From Salinigranum rubrum (GTDB taxonomy: Archaea > Halobacteriota > Halobacteria > Halobacteriales > Haloferacaceae): a stretch of DNA of 64,000 nucleotides. Every line of letters starts with the position of its first letter. Position 1 is the first letter of the stretch. Positions 36,250 to 44,321 of this stretch are shown one piece after another. The stretch lies in NCBI RefSeq assembly GCF_002906575.1, contig NZ_CP026309.1, positions 2,542,001 through 2,606,000 of the forward strand, given 5' to 3'. A program made the translations under genes and the position numbers. The notes under the pieces were generated by a model. It saw nothing but the letters and a program-made list of their open reading frames with translations, was not told the origin of the DNA and ran no database searches.

Positions 36250-37199
36250 TCGGTAAAAGTACGGGGGAGACGCTGTCGTTCGTCTCCTCCTGTCGAGAGC
36301 GAAAAGCCGCAATTTGGACCCGGCCGGGAGACGTTGTCCACGGTCCGTACGGCCCGTTCGACTTGCCCCGGATTCCGGATATCCGGGTACGTCGACTTCC
36401 CGAACCCCGCTTTCGCGTCGTCCGGTACTTGGCCTTCTCGCCGCCCTGTCGAACGTGCTCGGCCCGGTTCGGTTGGTGTTTTCCCCGGGCCTCACGACCT
36501 TTCTCGACCCCGGAGGGTCGACTTCGCGGGACCCGCTCTCGCGTGACCCCGGTACTCGGTCTTCCGCCGTTCTGCGATCGGATTCGGCCCAGTTCGGTTG
36601 GTGTGTTCCCTGGACCTGACGACCTTTCTCGGCTCCGAAGAGCCGATTTCGCGGTTCCCGCTCTCGCGTGAACCGCTACTTGGTCTTCTCCCGTTCCGTG
36701 AGCGGTTTCGGAGCGCTTCGGTCTGCGTGTTGTCCACGCTCCTTACGGCCCGTTCGGCTGCCGCCGAGTTCTCGGGCCCCGCTTGCGCGTGGCCCGGTAC
36801 TTGGCCTTGTCCCGCTGTCGGAGTCGGAGTCGGATCGGTTCGGTTTGGTGTTGTCCCCGATCCTCTCGGCCAGTTCGACTGCCGTCGAGTTCACGGGCCC
36901 CGCTCTCGCGTGACCCGCTACTTGGCCTTCCGCCGTTCGCTGAACGGACACGGACTGGTTGTGGATTCCCCAGTCCTTACGGCCAGTTCGACTGCCGTCG
37001 AGTTCGCTCGGACCGCTTTCGCGTTCCTCGCTACTTGGCCTTCACACCGTTCGTGGGACGGTTCTGGACCCCTTCGGTTCTCCGTCGGCGCGTTGACCTC
37101 GATTCCCTGTTACAGGACGCTCGGTTGTTGCCCCGACACCGTATCCGTCTGTTCGACGGGTCCGGTCGTCCGGTGAGTCCTTGCCGCTTTTCGCGGACT
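36250..37199 (-). ncRNA. predicted ~0.95-kb structured RNA made of six tandem hairpin units
   Basis: No protein reading survives here: the repeat spacing changes by non-multiples of three, and no frame looks haloarchaeal. On the minus strand a TATA-like box (37221-37227) precedes a leader hairpin that starts at the expected first base (37199-37176). Six diverged units follow, each with two or three stems. At the far end a 7-bp stem (36266-36272 with 36281-36287) and a short T-run (36257-36254) could end the transcript. Stem changes compensate, and the loops are GNRA, UUCG, UCCG or GGCA when read on this strand. I do not recognise the family. Size and ends are predictions. Confidence 0.6.
36345..37066. 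repeat. six tandem, diverged ~113-127 base repeats
   Basis: The core tacttgg(c/t)ctt (tactcggtctt in unit 2) recurs with ggtact or gctact at 36424, 36551, 36675, 36796, 36917 and 37030, that is at intervals of 127, 124, 121, 121 and 113 bases. Each core is preceded by a conserved 12-base segment, ccgct(c/t)tcgcgt in five units and ccgcttgcgcgt in unit 4, and by a hairpin at 36358-36395 (unit 1), 36504-36521, 36629-36646, 36754-36767, 36875-36888 and 36988-37001. Units 1 and 4 share more sequence upstream of the hairpin than their neighbours do, which hints at repeated duplication. Confidence 0.9.
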
Positions 37200-37220
37200 T
37201 TCTGATATGGTACCAACCCA

Positions 37221-37240
37221 CATAAACATTTCGTTCGAGA
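37221..37240 (-). promoter_or_regulatory. promoter of the repeat-array RNA
   Basis: On the minus strand a cgaaa BRE-like element (37234-37230) is followed by tgtttatg (37228-37221). Twenty-six bases downstream of its centre is 37198, one base from the start of the leader hairpin. The kinase gene ends more than 100 bases upstream, so this looks like a separate transcription unit. Confidence 0.55.
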
Positions 37241-37343
37241 AACAGGTTGCCGCGACCGGTCGGACAGCCCCGAATTCCGCGCTGACGAGGCGGGGCGGTT
37301 CGTACCCGAGGGACCTTCCGTGACGGCCGCTCCGTCGGAGACC

Positions 37344-40300
37344 TCAGTCGGCGAGGTGGAACGTGAACCGCGCCCCGCCGAGGGTACCCTCGGAGAGAGC
37401 CACGTCCCACTCGTGGGAGGTCGCGATGGCCTTGACGATGTCGAGGCCGAGGCCCGTGCCCTCACGACTCGTCGAGTAGCCGCTCTCGAACACTTGGTCG
37501 CGCCGGTCGGGGTCGATACCCGGCCCGTCGTCCTCGACGAAGAACGCGCGCGGAGCCCCGTCGTCTTCGACGTGACCCACTCGGACAGTCACCGTCGAGT
37601 CGTCGGAGCCGTCTGTGGGGCTGTGCTCCGCGCTACCGTCAGAACGCGGCGTGTTCTGACTGTTCGTCGAGCCGTGTTCCACGCTATCCCCGCGAGCCTG
37701 CGAGCGGGGAGTAGTCGAACCGTGTTCGACCGAATTCCGAAACAGGTTCTCGAACAGCCGCTGGAGCCGTTTCTCGTCCGCGTCTACGCGCAGCGTCGTC
37801 TCCACCACGAGGCGCGCGTCGGCGGTGTCGACGGAGTCCCACGCGCGCCGGGCAATGTCGGTGACGGCGACCTCGGACACGTCCGGCGCTTCCGTTCCCT
37901 CGCGGGCGAGCGTCAGCACGTCGTCGACGATCGCCTCGATCCGGTCGAGCGCGTTCCCGACGCGGTCGAGCGAGCCGTCGTCGCCGTCGATACGCTCGCG
38001 GGCGAGGTCGAGGTGACCCTGTGCGACCTGCAGGGGGTTGCGCAGGTCGTGTGAGACGACCGAAGCGAACTCGTCGAGGCGCTCGTTCCGCTCTTTCAGT
38101 TCGCGTTTTCGCGCCTTCCGCTCCGTGATGTCGCGGATGGCCCCGCGGTCCCCTGGAACTCCTCGTCGAACGGGAGCAACGCGATGTGGTTCTCGCACCT
38201 GACGCGCGTGCCGTCGGCGCGCACGAGGTCGAGTTCGACGGTGTCGTTCGTCCGTTCGTCGTCGCGCAGGAGGTCGCGAATGAGCGCCTCGCTCCGTTCG
38301 ACGTCCGCTTCGGGGACGAGCAGCCCCATGTGCTCGCCGAGCAGCGCCTCGGTGTCGTACCCGGTCATCGACTCGAACGCCTCGTTGACGTAGGTGATGT
38401 ACCCCGCGGCGTCGAGGGTGTACACCGGATCCCCCGTGCTCTCGACGACGGTCCGGTACCGTTCGAGGTCGCGCTCGCGGCGCTTCCGCGACGTGATGTC
38501 CACGTAGATGCCGTACGCCATCGGGACGTCGTCGTCGCCGCGGAACGGCACAGAGCGGAAGAGGAACTCACGCGGCCCCTCCGCCGTGAGTCGGCGGACC
38601 TCCGCCTCGACTGGTTCGCCCACGCTCGACCGCTCGTTGAACTGTGTCGCGACGTCGTGCTCGTCCGGCGGCACGATGTGGTCGTCGAGCGCGTCGCCCC
38701 GGATGGTCGCCTCGTCGAGCCCGAACACGCGCTCGAACGCCGGGTTGACGCGGTCGATGCACGCGCGGGACCCCTCGAAGCGCACGCGGACGACCGGTTC
38801 GCCCGAACTCTCGAAGAACGCGGCGAGGAGGTCCCGCTCTCGGCGGAGCCGTTCGTCCGACCGAACCCGCGAGAGAGATACGCGGACGTGCATCGCGAGC
38901 AGTTCGGCCAACTCTTGGTCGCTTCCGTCGAACGCGTTCGGCTTCTCGGCGACCGCCTGGAAGACGCCCCAATCGCCGAGCGGGACGGTGAGCAACGACG
39001 GGAACGGACAGGGCTGGTGGACGTCATCGTGCCGTCGGGTGTCGTCGACGACGATGGACTCCCCGGTGCGGTACGCCCGGCCCGCGACGCCGACGCCGGT
39101 CGACAGGGCGCTCTTGGCGCTCGGGAAATCGTCTGACTGCGCGACCCGTTCGAGTCGGCCGTCCCGGTGCTGTGCGAAGAGACACCGGTCGAAGGCGATA
39201 ACGTCGCACGCACAGCGAACGGCGACGTCGAGGACCTCGTCGACGCGCTCGCAGGTCTGAAACTCCATCACCGAGCCGTGGAGGGCACGGACGACGTTGC
39301 GGTTCGCCTCCAGTTCGCGTTCGCGCCGCGTCCGGGAGACGGCCGTCTCGACCGTCGTCGCCAGCAACTGGAGGCAGTAGATGTCGAAGTCGTCGAAGCC
39401 GGCCGTGGCCTCCCGTACCGCGAGCAGTCGCCCCTCGCCGACCGCGACGTAGACCCCGGGATCGACATCGACTGCCGGCGCGTCCGTGTGTTCGTCCTCG
39501 ACGACGACGGGGTCCGACGCCGCCTCGGCCCGCTCGAACAGTGCACGCAGGGCCGCGTCGGTCTCGGCTCGCGCCCCCGCGGCTGAAGGCGCAGAGACCG
39601 TGCGGACGCTCGCGTTCTCCTCGTCGGCGAGCGCGTACAGCGCCGCCTCGTCGAACCCCAGCACCGTCTCGGTCAGTTCCACCGCACGGGTCGCGATCTC
39701 CTCGACGGTGTCACACGAGAGGAGGTCTCGCGCTCCGGTGTAGAGGTCCGCGAGGACCTGCTCACGGCGGCGGAGCGTCGTCACGTCCCGCCAGTAGATG
39801 GAGAGTCCGTCCTCGGCGGGGTACGCGCGGATGTCGAGCCACCGGCCCGGGTTCGTGAGCGACTCCGCCTCGAACGACACCGGTTCCTGGGTGCGTAACG
39901 CGTTCCGGTACTCCTCGTGGAAGCGTGCGGCGTCGTTCGCCGGGAGCGAGCGGAGGTCGCGGCCGAGCAGGTCCTCGACGGGCGCACCGAGGAACGACGC
40001 CCCGCGATCGTTGACGTACGTGATGCGCCAGTCGTTGTCGATGGAGAGGAACGAGTCAGTGATGCGATCGAACGTCTCGTGGAGGCGGTCGACCGTATCC
40101 TGACTCCGTGCGGAAGCCTGCGCCCGTTCGACGGCGTTCTCGACGCGGTTCGCGAGCACGTCGTACTGCTCGCGCCCGCCGCGCTTCTGGACGTAGTCGG
40201 TGACCCCCGCGGAGATGGCCTCGGCGGCGATCTCCTCGTTCCCCTTGCCCGTGAACAGGATGAACGGCACCGCCGGATCGATAGCGCGTACCTCCGAGAG

Positions 40301-40525
40301 GAGGCCGAGTCCGTCGGTCCCGGGCATGTCGAAGTCCGAGACGACACAGTCCACCTCGCCGTCCCGCACCCGACCGAGCGCCGCTTCCGTGTCCGTCTCC
40401 GGGACGACGTCGAACGGTCCCGCCCGCTGAAGAAACTCCGCAGTCAGCGAGAGGTAGTCGGGGTTGTCGTCGAGGTGAAGCACGCGAATCTCTTCGGCGT
40501 CTCGACAGTTCTGGATACGGCTCAC
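37344..40525 (-). CDS. hybrid REC-PAS-GAF-PAS histidine kinase (single-base frameshift)
   Basis: Restored length 1060 residues from GTG 40525. Order: receiver (VLHLDDNPDYLSLTAEFLQR, phospho-acceptor in VVSDFDMPGTDG), PAS (ITDSFLSIDNDWRITYVNDR), two GAF-like domains, two further PAS domains (the last with YTLDAAGYITYVNEAFESMT), HisKA with SHDLRNPLQVAQGH and an HATPase domain ending in GTGLGLDIVKAIA. The frames join if one base is added to the run of four C at 38141-38144, giving FQGTAGAIRDITERK. The N-box of the HATPase carries a repetitive insertion (about 37612-37735). The receiver at the N-terminus and multiple sensors suggest a soluble relay kinase. The RNA array lies just downstream. Confidence 0.85.
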
Positions 40526-40749
40526 GGCGAATCGATGGATAATCCCCGACGGCGTGGCGTAAAAAGAGTGGGCACCCGGTTCTCAGTGGTGATAGACGAG
40601 CGTCAGAAACCGTCTGAACCGTGTCGGACTCTCGACTCGGACGTCCCACGGTCCTTCGGATGCTCCGTGCTCGCTGACGCTGTGTGCGACTGGCAGGGTT
40701 CAAATCCACCCGTATGCGTCGCTCTGCTCACTACCGTTCCCAGAAGCGA
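40526..40749. other. intergenic region with a T-arm-like fragment
   Basis: 224 bases between the kinase start and the tRNA. The kinase promoter is not obvious. At 40694-40713 the + strand reads ggcagggttcaaatccaccc, a T-arm-like piece with poor stem pairing. It may be a decayed tRNA end or former attachment site, or chance. No gene was seen. Confidence 0.35.
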
Positions 40750-40833
40750 TGCGAGGGGAGGGATTTGAACCCACGGACTCCTACGAGAGCGGATCTTGAG
40801 TCCGCCGCCTTTTCCAGACTCGGCCACCCTCGC
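40750..40833 (-). tRNA. tRNA-Leu (anticodon CAA)
   Basis: The minus strand folds as a cloverleaf: acceptor GCGAGGG with CCCTCGC and A73; anticodon stem GCGGA/TCCGC with loop CTCAAGA, so the anticodon is CAA and decodes UUG; a long class II variable arm (about TCTCGTAGGAGT); T-arm with GGTTCAAATCC. CCA is not encoded. No intron is needed. The promoter tttaaa lies at 40862-40867, about 31 bases upstream. Confidence 0.95.
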
Positions 40834-40861
40834 GCGGTACGTCGGTACCTCGCCGTGACGG

Positions 40862-40867
40862 TTTAAA
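40862..40867 (-). promoter_or_regulatory. TATA box of tRNA-Leu
   Basis: tttaaa, palindromic, in an AT-rich island about 31 bases before the tRNA 5' end. Typical of haloarchaeal tRNA promoters. Confidence 0.6.
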
Positions 40868-40948
40868 TCACCGGTTTGCTCCCGCGTTCGACGCTGGCGG
40901 CCGGGCGACCGACAGGTTCAGGCCGCGGTCGACTGTACTCGGTATCGA

Positions 40949-41440
40949 ATGGACGACCACACACGCGACCCGAGTGTCGCCCCGCCGCTCGGCAACCCGA
41001 CGGGGTGGCACCGTGACCGTCGGCAGTGGGAACACGCGACGCTCCGGCGCGCCACCGAACACGGCGTACGCCTGTTCAACGCCGGGGAGTACCACGCCTC
41101 CCACGACTGTTTCGAGGACGAGTGGTACAACTACGGGTCGGGGACGACCGAGAGCGCGTTCCTCCACGGGATGGTCCAGGTCGCCGCGGGCGCGTACAAA
41201 CACGTCGACTTCGAGGACGACGCCGGCATGCGGTCGCTGTTCGAGACGGCGCTTTCGTATCTGCGCGGGACCCCACACGACTTCTACGGTGTCGACGTCG
41301 CCGACGTACGGGAGCGACTCGACGCGGCGCTGTCGGACCCGGCGGCGCTCGACGGCTGGCGGATCACTCTCGACGACCACCAACCCGAGGCGTATCCCGC
41401 CGACTACGACTACGTCGAGCGCCTCGAACACGACCACTGA
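40949..41440 (+). CDS. DUF309 family protein
   Basis: 163 residues. The helical core has the DUF309 signature: [27 protein letters not shown] and [19 protein letters not shown]. The conserved His and Glu residues in FNxGxYHxSHDxxEDxW suggest a metal- or substrate-binding pocket. The family is widespread but functionally unknown. The gene is divergent from the tRNA. Its ATG at 40949 gives the usual length. Confidence 0.82.
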   Translation: MDDHTRDPSVAPPLGNPTGWHRDRRQWEHATLRRATEHGVRLFNAGEYHASHDCFEDEWYNYGSGTTESAFLHGMVQVAAGAYKHVDFEDDAGMRSLFETALSYLRGTPHDFYGVDVADVRERLDAALSDPAALDGWRITLDDHQPEAYPADYDYVERLEHDH

Positions 41441-41519
41441 GCCCGTCTGTACCATAAATATCCATCGGACAGTTGTTACGATTATGCTGACGTTCCCTAA
41501 AAATACAGTATCTAGAAAA

Positions 41520-41528
41520 TTTATATAT
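41520..41528 (+). promoter_or_regulatory. TATA box of the DUF7344-type gene
   Basis: tttatatat in a strongly AT-rich block (41495-41530). It predicts a start at about 41551, leaving an unusually long 5' leader of about 75 bases before the ATG at 41627. Confidence 0.5.
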
Positions 41529-41626
41529 CTGGGACGTATTTGACAAGCCGTTCAGAGACACACGTTCGCGGCCCAGTCCGACGTGCGGGACGGTCGCTGC
41601 GAGCCGTGCTCCGATCGTCTACACCC

Positions 41627-42301
41627 ATGACCCCAGAGATCACCACAGACCCCCTCGACGATCTGGATGCGACCGAATCGGACCCGACCGTCGTCACCGC
41701 CCCCGAATCCGAGAACGGGACGGAGTCGGTCGTCGCGGTCGTCCCGGACGACGTCGAACCCGAACTGGCGAGGGATACGCTGTTCGAACTGTTGAAGAAC
41801 CAGCGCCGCCGGGACGCGCTCCACTTCCTGAAGGAGAACGACGGCTGGGCGACGCTGTCGGACATGGCCGAACACATCGCGGCGAAGGAGAACGACCTGC
41901 CCATCGAGGGGATCAACTCGAAGCAGCGCAAGCGGGTCTACATCGGCCTCTACCAGTGCCACCTGCCGAAGATGGCCGAGGCGGGCGTCGTCGAGTACGA
42001 CAAGAACCGCGGGACGATTCAGTTGAACGACCTCGCCGCGCAGTTGTACCCGTACCTCGACATCGAGGGGGCCGACGCCCTGACGACCGGTTCGGACGTC
42101 GCCGACTCGACGACCGACGCCGAAGGCGGGCTGACCGCCGGCGTCCCGGCCGAGTCGTCCGCGCTCGCCGGCATCGGTGTGGCGGCACTCGCTGGCGTCG
42201 CCGGCGTCCCCGGGTTCGAACTCCTCTCGCCCGCGCTGTGGGCCGTGGTCTGCGCCGTCTCGATGCTCCTCGTCGCCGCGCTCCCCGCCGTTCGCGACTG
42301 A
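41627..42301 (+). CDS. DUF7344-like winged-helix protein with membrane anchor
   Basis: 224 residues from ATG 41627. After a 40-residue acidic N-terminus comes a winged-helix domain: DTLFELLKNQRRRDALHFLK, SDMAEHIAAKEN, KRVYIGLYQCHLPKMAEAG and VVEYDKNRGTIQL, the pattern of haloarchaeal DUF7344 regulators. A Ser/Thr/Ala linker leads to one or two hydrophobic helices (about 180-220), so the regulator appears membrane-anchored. Targets are unknown. An upstream non-ATG start would add a basic stretch and was rejected. Confidence 0.78.
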   Translation: MTPEITTDPLDDLDATESDPTVVTAPESENGTESVVAVVPDDVEPELARDTLFELLKNQRRRDALHFLKENDGWATLSDMAEHIAAKENDLPIEGINSKQRKRVYIGLYQCHLPKMAEAGVVEYDKNRGTIQLNDLAAQLYPYLDIEGADALTTGSDVADSTTDAEGGLTAGVPAESSALAGIGVAALAGVAGVPGFELLSPALWAVVCAVSMLLVAALPAVRD

Positions 42302-42373
42302 CTCGTTCGTCTCGACCCGTATTTCGACGTCGATTCCGAACCGATTTCCGTTCAGAACACGCACCGTGTGACG

Positions 42374-43189
42374 ATGCGAATCTACGAACTCGGGGAGGGG
42401 ACACCCGAGATCGCGGTCGTCGGCGGCATTCACGGCGACGAACCCTGCGGCCCGGTGGCTATCGAGCGACTCGTCGCCGAGTCCCCGCCGGTCCGCCGTC
42501 CGGTGAAACTCGTCGTCGCCAACGAGGAGGCGCTCGACGCGGGCGTCCGGTATCTCGACGAGGACCTCAACCGGGCGTTCCCGGGCGACCCTGACGCGGA
42601 CTCCCACGAGCGCCGGCTCGCCGGACATCTCGCTCGCGAACTCCGCGGCTGTACGACGCTCTCGCTGCACTCGACGCAGTCGTTCGCCGAGCCGTTCGCC
42701 CTCGTCGACCGCGTCGACGCCGTCACCCGCGCCATCTGTCCGCGGCTCCCCATCGACGTCGTCGTCGAGACCGACCGGTTCACCGGCGGTCGCCTCATCG
42801 AGCACGCCCACACCGTCGAGGTCGAGTGCGGTCTGCAGGGGACGGACGAGGCCGCCGAGAACGCCTACGCGCTCGTCCGCGCGTTCCTCGACGCGACGGA
42901 CGTCCTCGACGCGGACGACGAACGGTTCCCGAGCGCGTCCCGCGCGACCGCCCACGAGGACGGGGAGGTGACGGTCTACCGCCTCCTCGACCAGATCCCG
43001 AAGACGCCCGACGGCAACCACGAGGTGTTCGCCGCGAACTTCGAGGCGGTCGAGGAGGGCGAGTCGTTCGCCGCGACCGACGGCTCCTCGCTGGTGGCCG
43101 ACCGCCACTTCTACCCCGTCTTGCTCTCGCCGTACGGCTACGAGGACATCTTCGGCTACGTCGCCGAGCGCGTCGGCGCGCTCTCGTAA
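42374..43189 (+). CDS. AstE/AspA-like zinc deacylase family protein
   Basis: 271 residues from ATG 42374; a GTG two codons upstream is possible. The zinc-carboxypeptidase-like fold is shown by GGIHGDEPCGP (metal His and Glu), EDLNRAFPGD (substrate Arg) and LSLHSTQSFAEP with the third metal ligand. This is the succinylglutamate desuccinylase/aspartoacylase family; the acylated substrate is not predictable. The C-terminal 70 residues form a beta domain. The gene follows the winged-helix gene but probably has its own promoter. Confidence 0.85.
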   Translation: MRIYELGEGTPEIAVVGGIHGDEPCGPVAIERLVAESPPVRRPVKLVVANEEALDAGVRYLDEDLNRAFPGDPDADSHERRLAGHLARELRGCTTLSLHSTQSFAEPFALVDRVDAVTRAICPRLPIDVVVETDRFTGGRLIEHAHTVEVECGLQGTDEAAENAYALVRAFLDATDVLDADDERFPSASRATAHEDGEVTVYRLLDQIPKTPDGNHEVFAANFEAVEEGESFAATDGSSLVADRHFYPVLLSPYGYEDIFGYVAERVGALS

Positions 43190-43196
43190 GCCCACG

Positions 43197-43787
43197 TCAG
43201 CGACGCAGGTACTCGAGGTACACCGAGTCGTATCCGAGGAGTCGTCCGACCGGCGAGAGCAGCGCGACCCCCCGTTTCTGTACCCACACCGGGACGCGAG
43301 CGAGGTAGAGCATGTCGTCGTACCGCCCGATGAGCGGCGCGAGTCGAAACGGGTTCAGCGGCATCCCCGACGGCGTCGAGTAGCCGTCGCGGGCGAGTCC
43401 GTACGTGACGCGCATGAACTCCTCGGTGCGGAGCGCGGGTCTGACCTCGCCGACGACGTGAAGCGCGTCGGGACCGGCGTTCCAGAAGCGGTGCGGGGTG
43501 CCCTTCGGAATCGTCACCGACTCACCGACCGAGAGCACGCGTCGGTCGCCGTCGACGACGACGCCGAGGCGTCCCGAGACGACTTCGAGGTCCTCGTCCT
43601 GTTCGGGGTGGACGTGGAGCATCGGGCCGTGCGAATCCGCCAGGAGCCACATGTCGAAGCGAAAGCGCCGGCCGTCGGTGTCTGTGGCCGACTCCAGTAC
43701 CCGAACCCGCTTGCCGCTCGGCGGACAGTCGATGACGCACGGGTCGTCAGGGCTGGGTGGTTCGGTCACGGCCTGCGCCCCGGTCAC
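43197..43787 (-). CDS. cupin domain protein
   Basis: 196 residues with a GTG start at 43787 that overlaps the UPF0179 stop (GTGA). A second GTG at 43769 is possible. The cupin barrel has MLHVHPEQDEDLEVVSGRLG (His, His and Glu metal ligands) and IPKGTPHRFWNAG with the last ligand. A C-terminal extension of about 80 residues (EEFMRVTYGLARDGYST) is helical and not part of the core fold. No substrate can be named. Overlap with the UPF0179 gene means coupled translation. Confidence 0.82.
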   Translation of the reverse strand: MTGAQAVTEPPSPDDPCVIDCPPSGKRVRVLESATDTDGRRFRFDMWLLADSHGPMLHVHPEQDEDLEVVSGRLGVVVDGDRRVLSVGESVTIPKGTPHRFWNAGPDALHVVGEVRPALRTEEFMRVTYGLARDGYSTPSGMPLNPFRLAPLIGRYDDMLYLARVPVWVQKRGVALLSPVGRLLGYDSVYLEYLRR

Positions 43788-44233
43788 TCCTCCGGCGGCT
43801 CGATTTCGACGAGGGTGAGAGAGCGGTCGAGAAGGCAGAAGTCGTGCGGCGGGTCGCCGTGGACCGTCTGGATGCGGTACTCCGTGTCGAACTCCGCGCC
43901 GTCGGGGACGCAGTAGGGGTGACTGGGGCACTCCGTGTGCGGGCACGGCCCGGGGAGCTTCGCCTTGCTCCCGGCGTACGCGCCCTTGGAGGCGACGTTC
44001 ACCGTGATCGACGCGGGTTCGACCTCGACCGCGCGGACGCCGACGTCGTGGACGGCGCAGTCGAGCGTCTGTGCGTTCTCGCGGACGTCGACGACGCGAT
44101 ACCGCGTGTCCTCGGAGAGGTTGAGACACTGCTGCCGGTAGGGGCAGCCCTCGCACGCGGTCGATTCCCCCTCGTAGACGAACTCCTGGCCCTCCCTCGC
44201 GAGCCGGGAGCCGACGAGCGTGACCTGTGACAT
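43784..44233 (-). CDS. UPF0179 family Cys-rich protein
   Basis: 149 residues from ATG 44233. UPF0179 is a conserved archaeal family. Its cysteines are grouped as ACEGCPYRQQC and GPCPHTECPSHPYC, which suggests an iron-sulfur cluster or zinc sites. The N-terminal strands (MSQVTLVGSRLAREGQEFVY) and a central beta domain complete it. Function unknown. The downstream cupin gene overlaps by four bases. Confidence 0.85.
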   Translation of the reverse strand: MSQVTLVGSRLAREGQEFVYEGESTACEGCPYRQQCLNLSEDTRYRVVDVRENAQTLDCAVHDVGVRAVEVEPASITVNVASKGAYAGSKAKLPGPCPHTECPSHPYCVPDGAEFDTEYRIQTVHGDPPHDFCLLDRSLTLVEIEPPEE

Positions 44234-44321
44234 GGCTCCACGTTCGCCACGGGCTCTGTTAAGTGTCGCGACGGGACCTCGTGAGTGTAGCAGCGACACC
44301 CACGTGTCACGTGACTCCCGC

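Noticed and set aside
36345..37066. CRISPR array as an explanation for the tandem repeats
   Set aside because: Units are 113-127 bases, diverged throughout and without constant short repeats or unique spacers; no cas gene is present.
36120..37176. Open frames across the repeat array on both strands, up to 192 codons
   Set aside because: Products are Ser/Arg/Pro rich and not acidic, and the repeat spacing breaks frame from unit to unit, so selection is on the nucleic acid.
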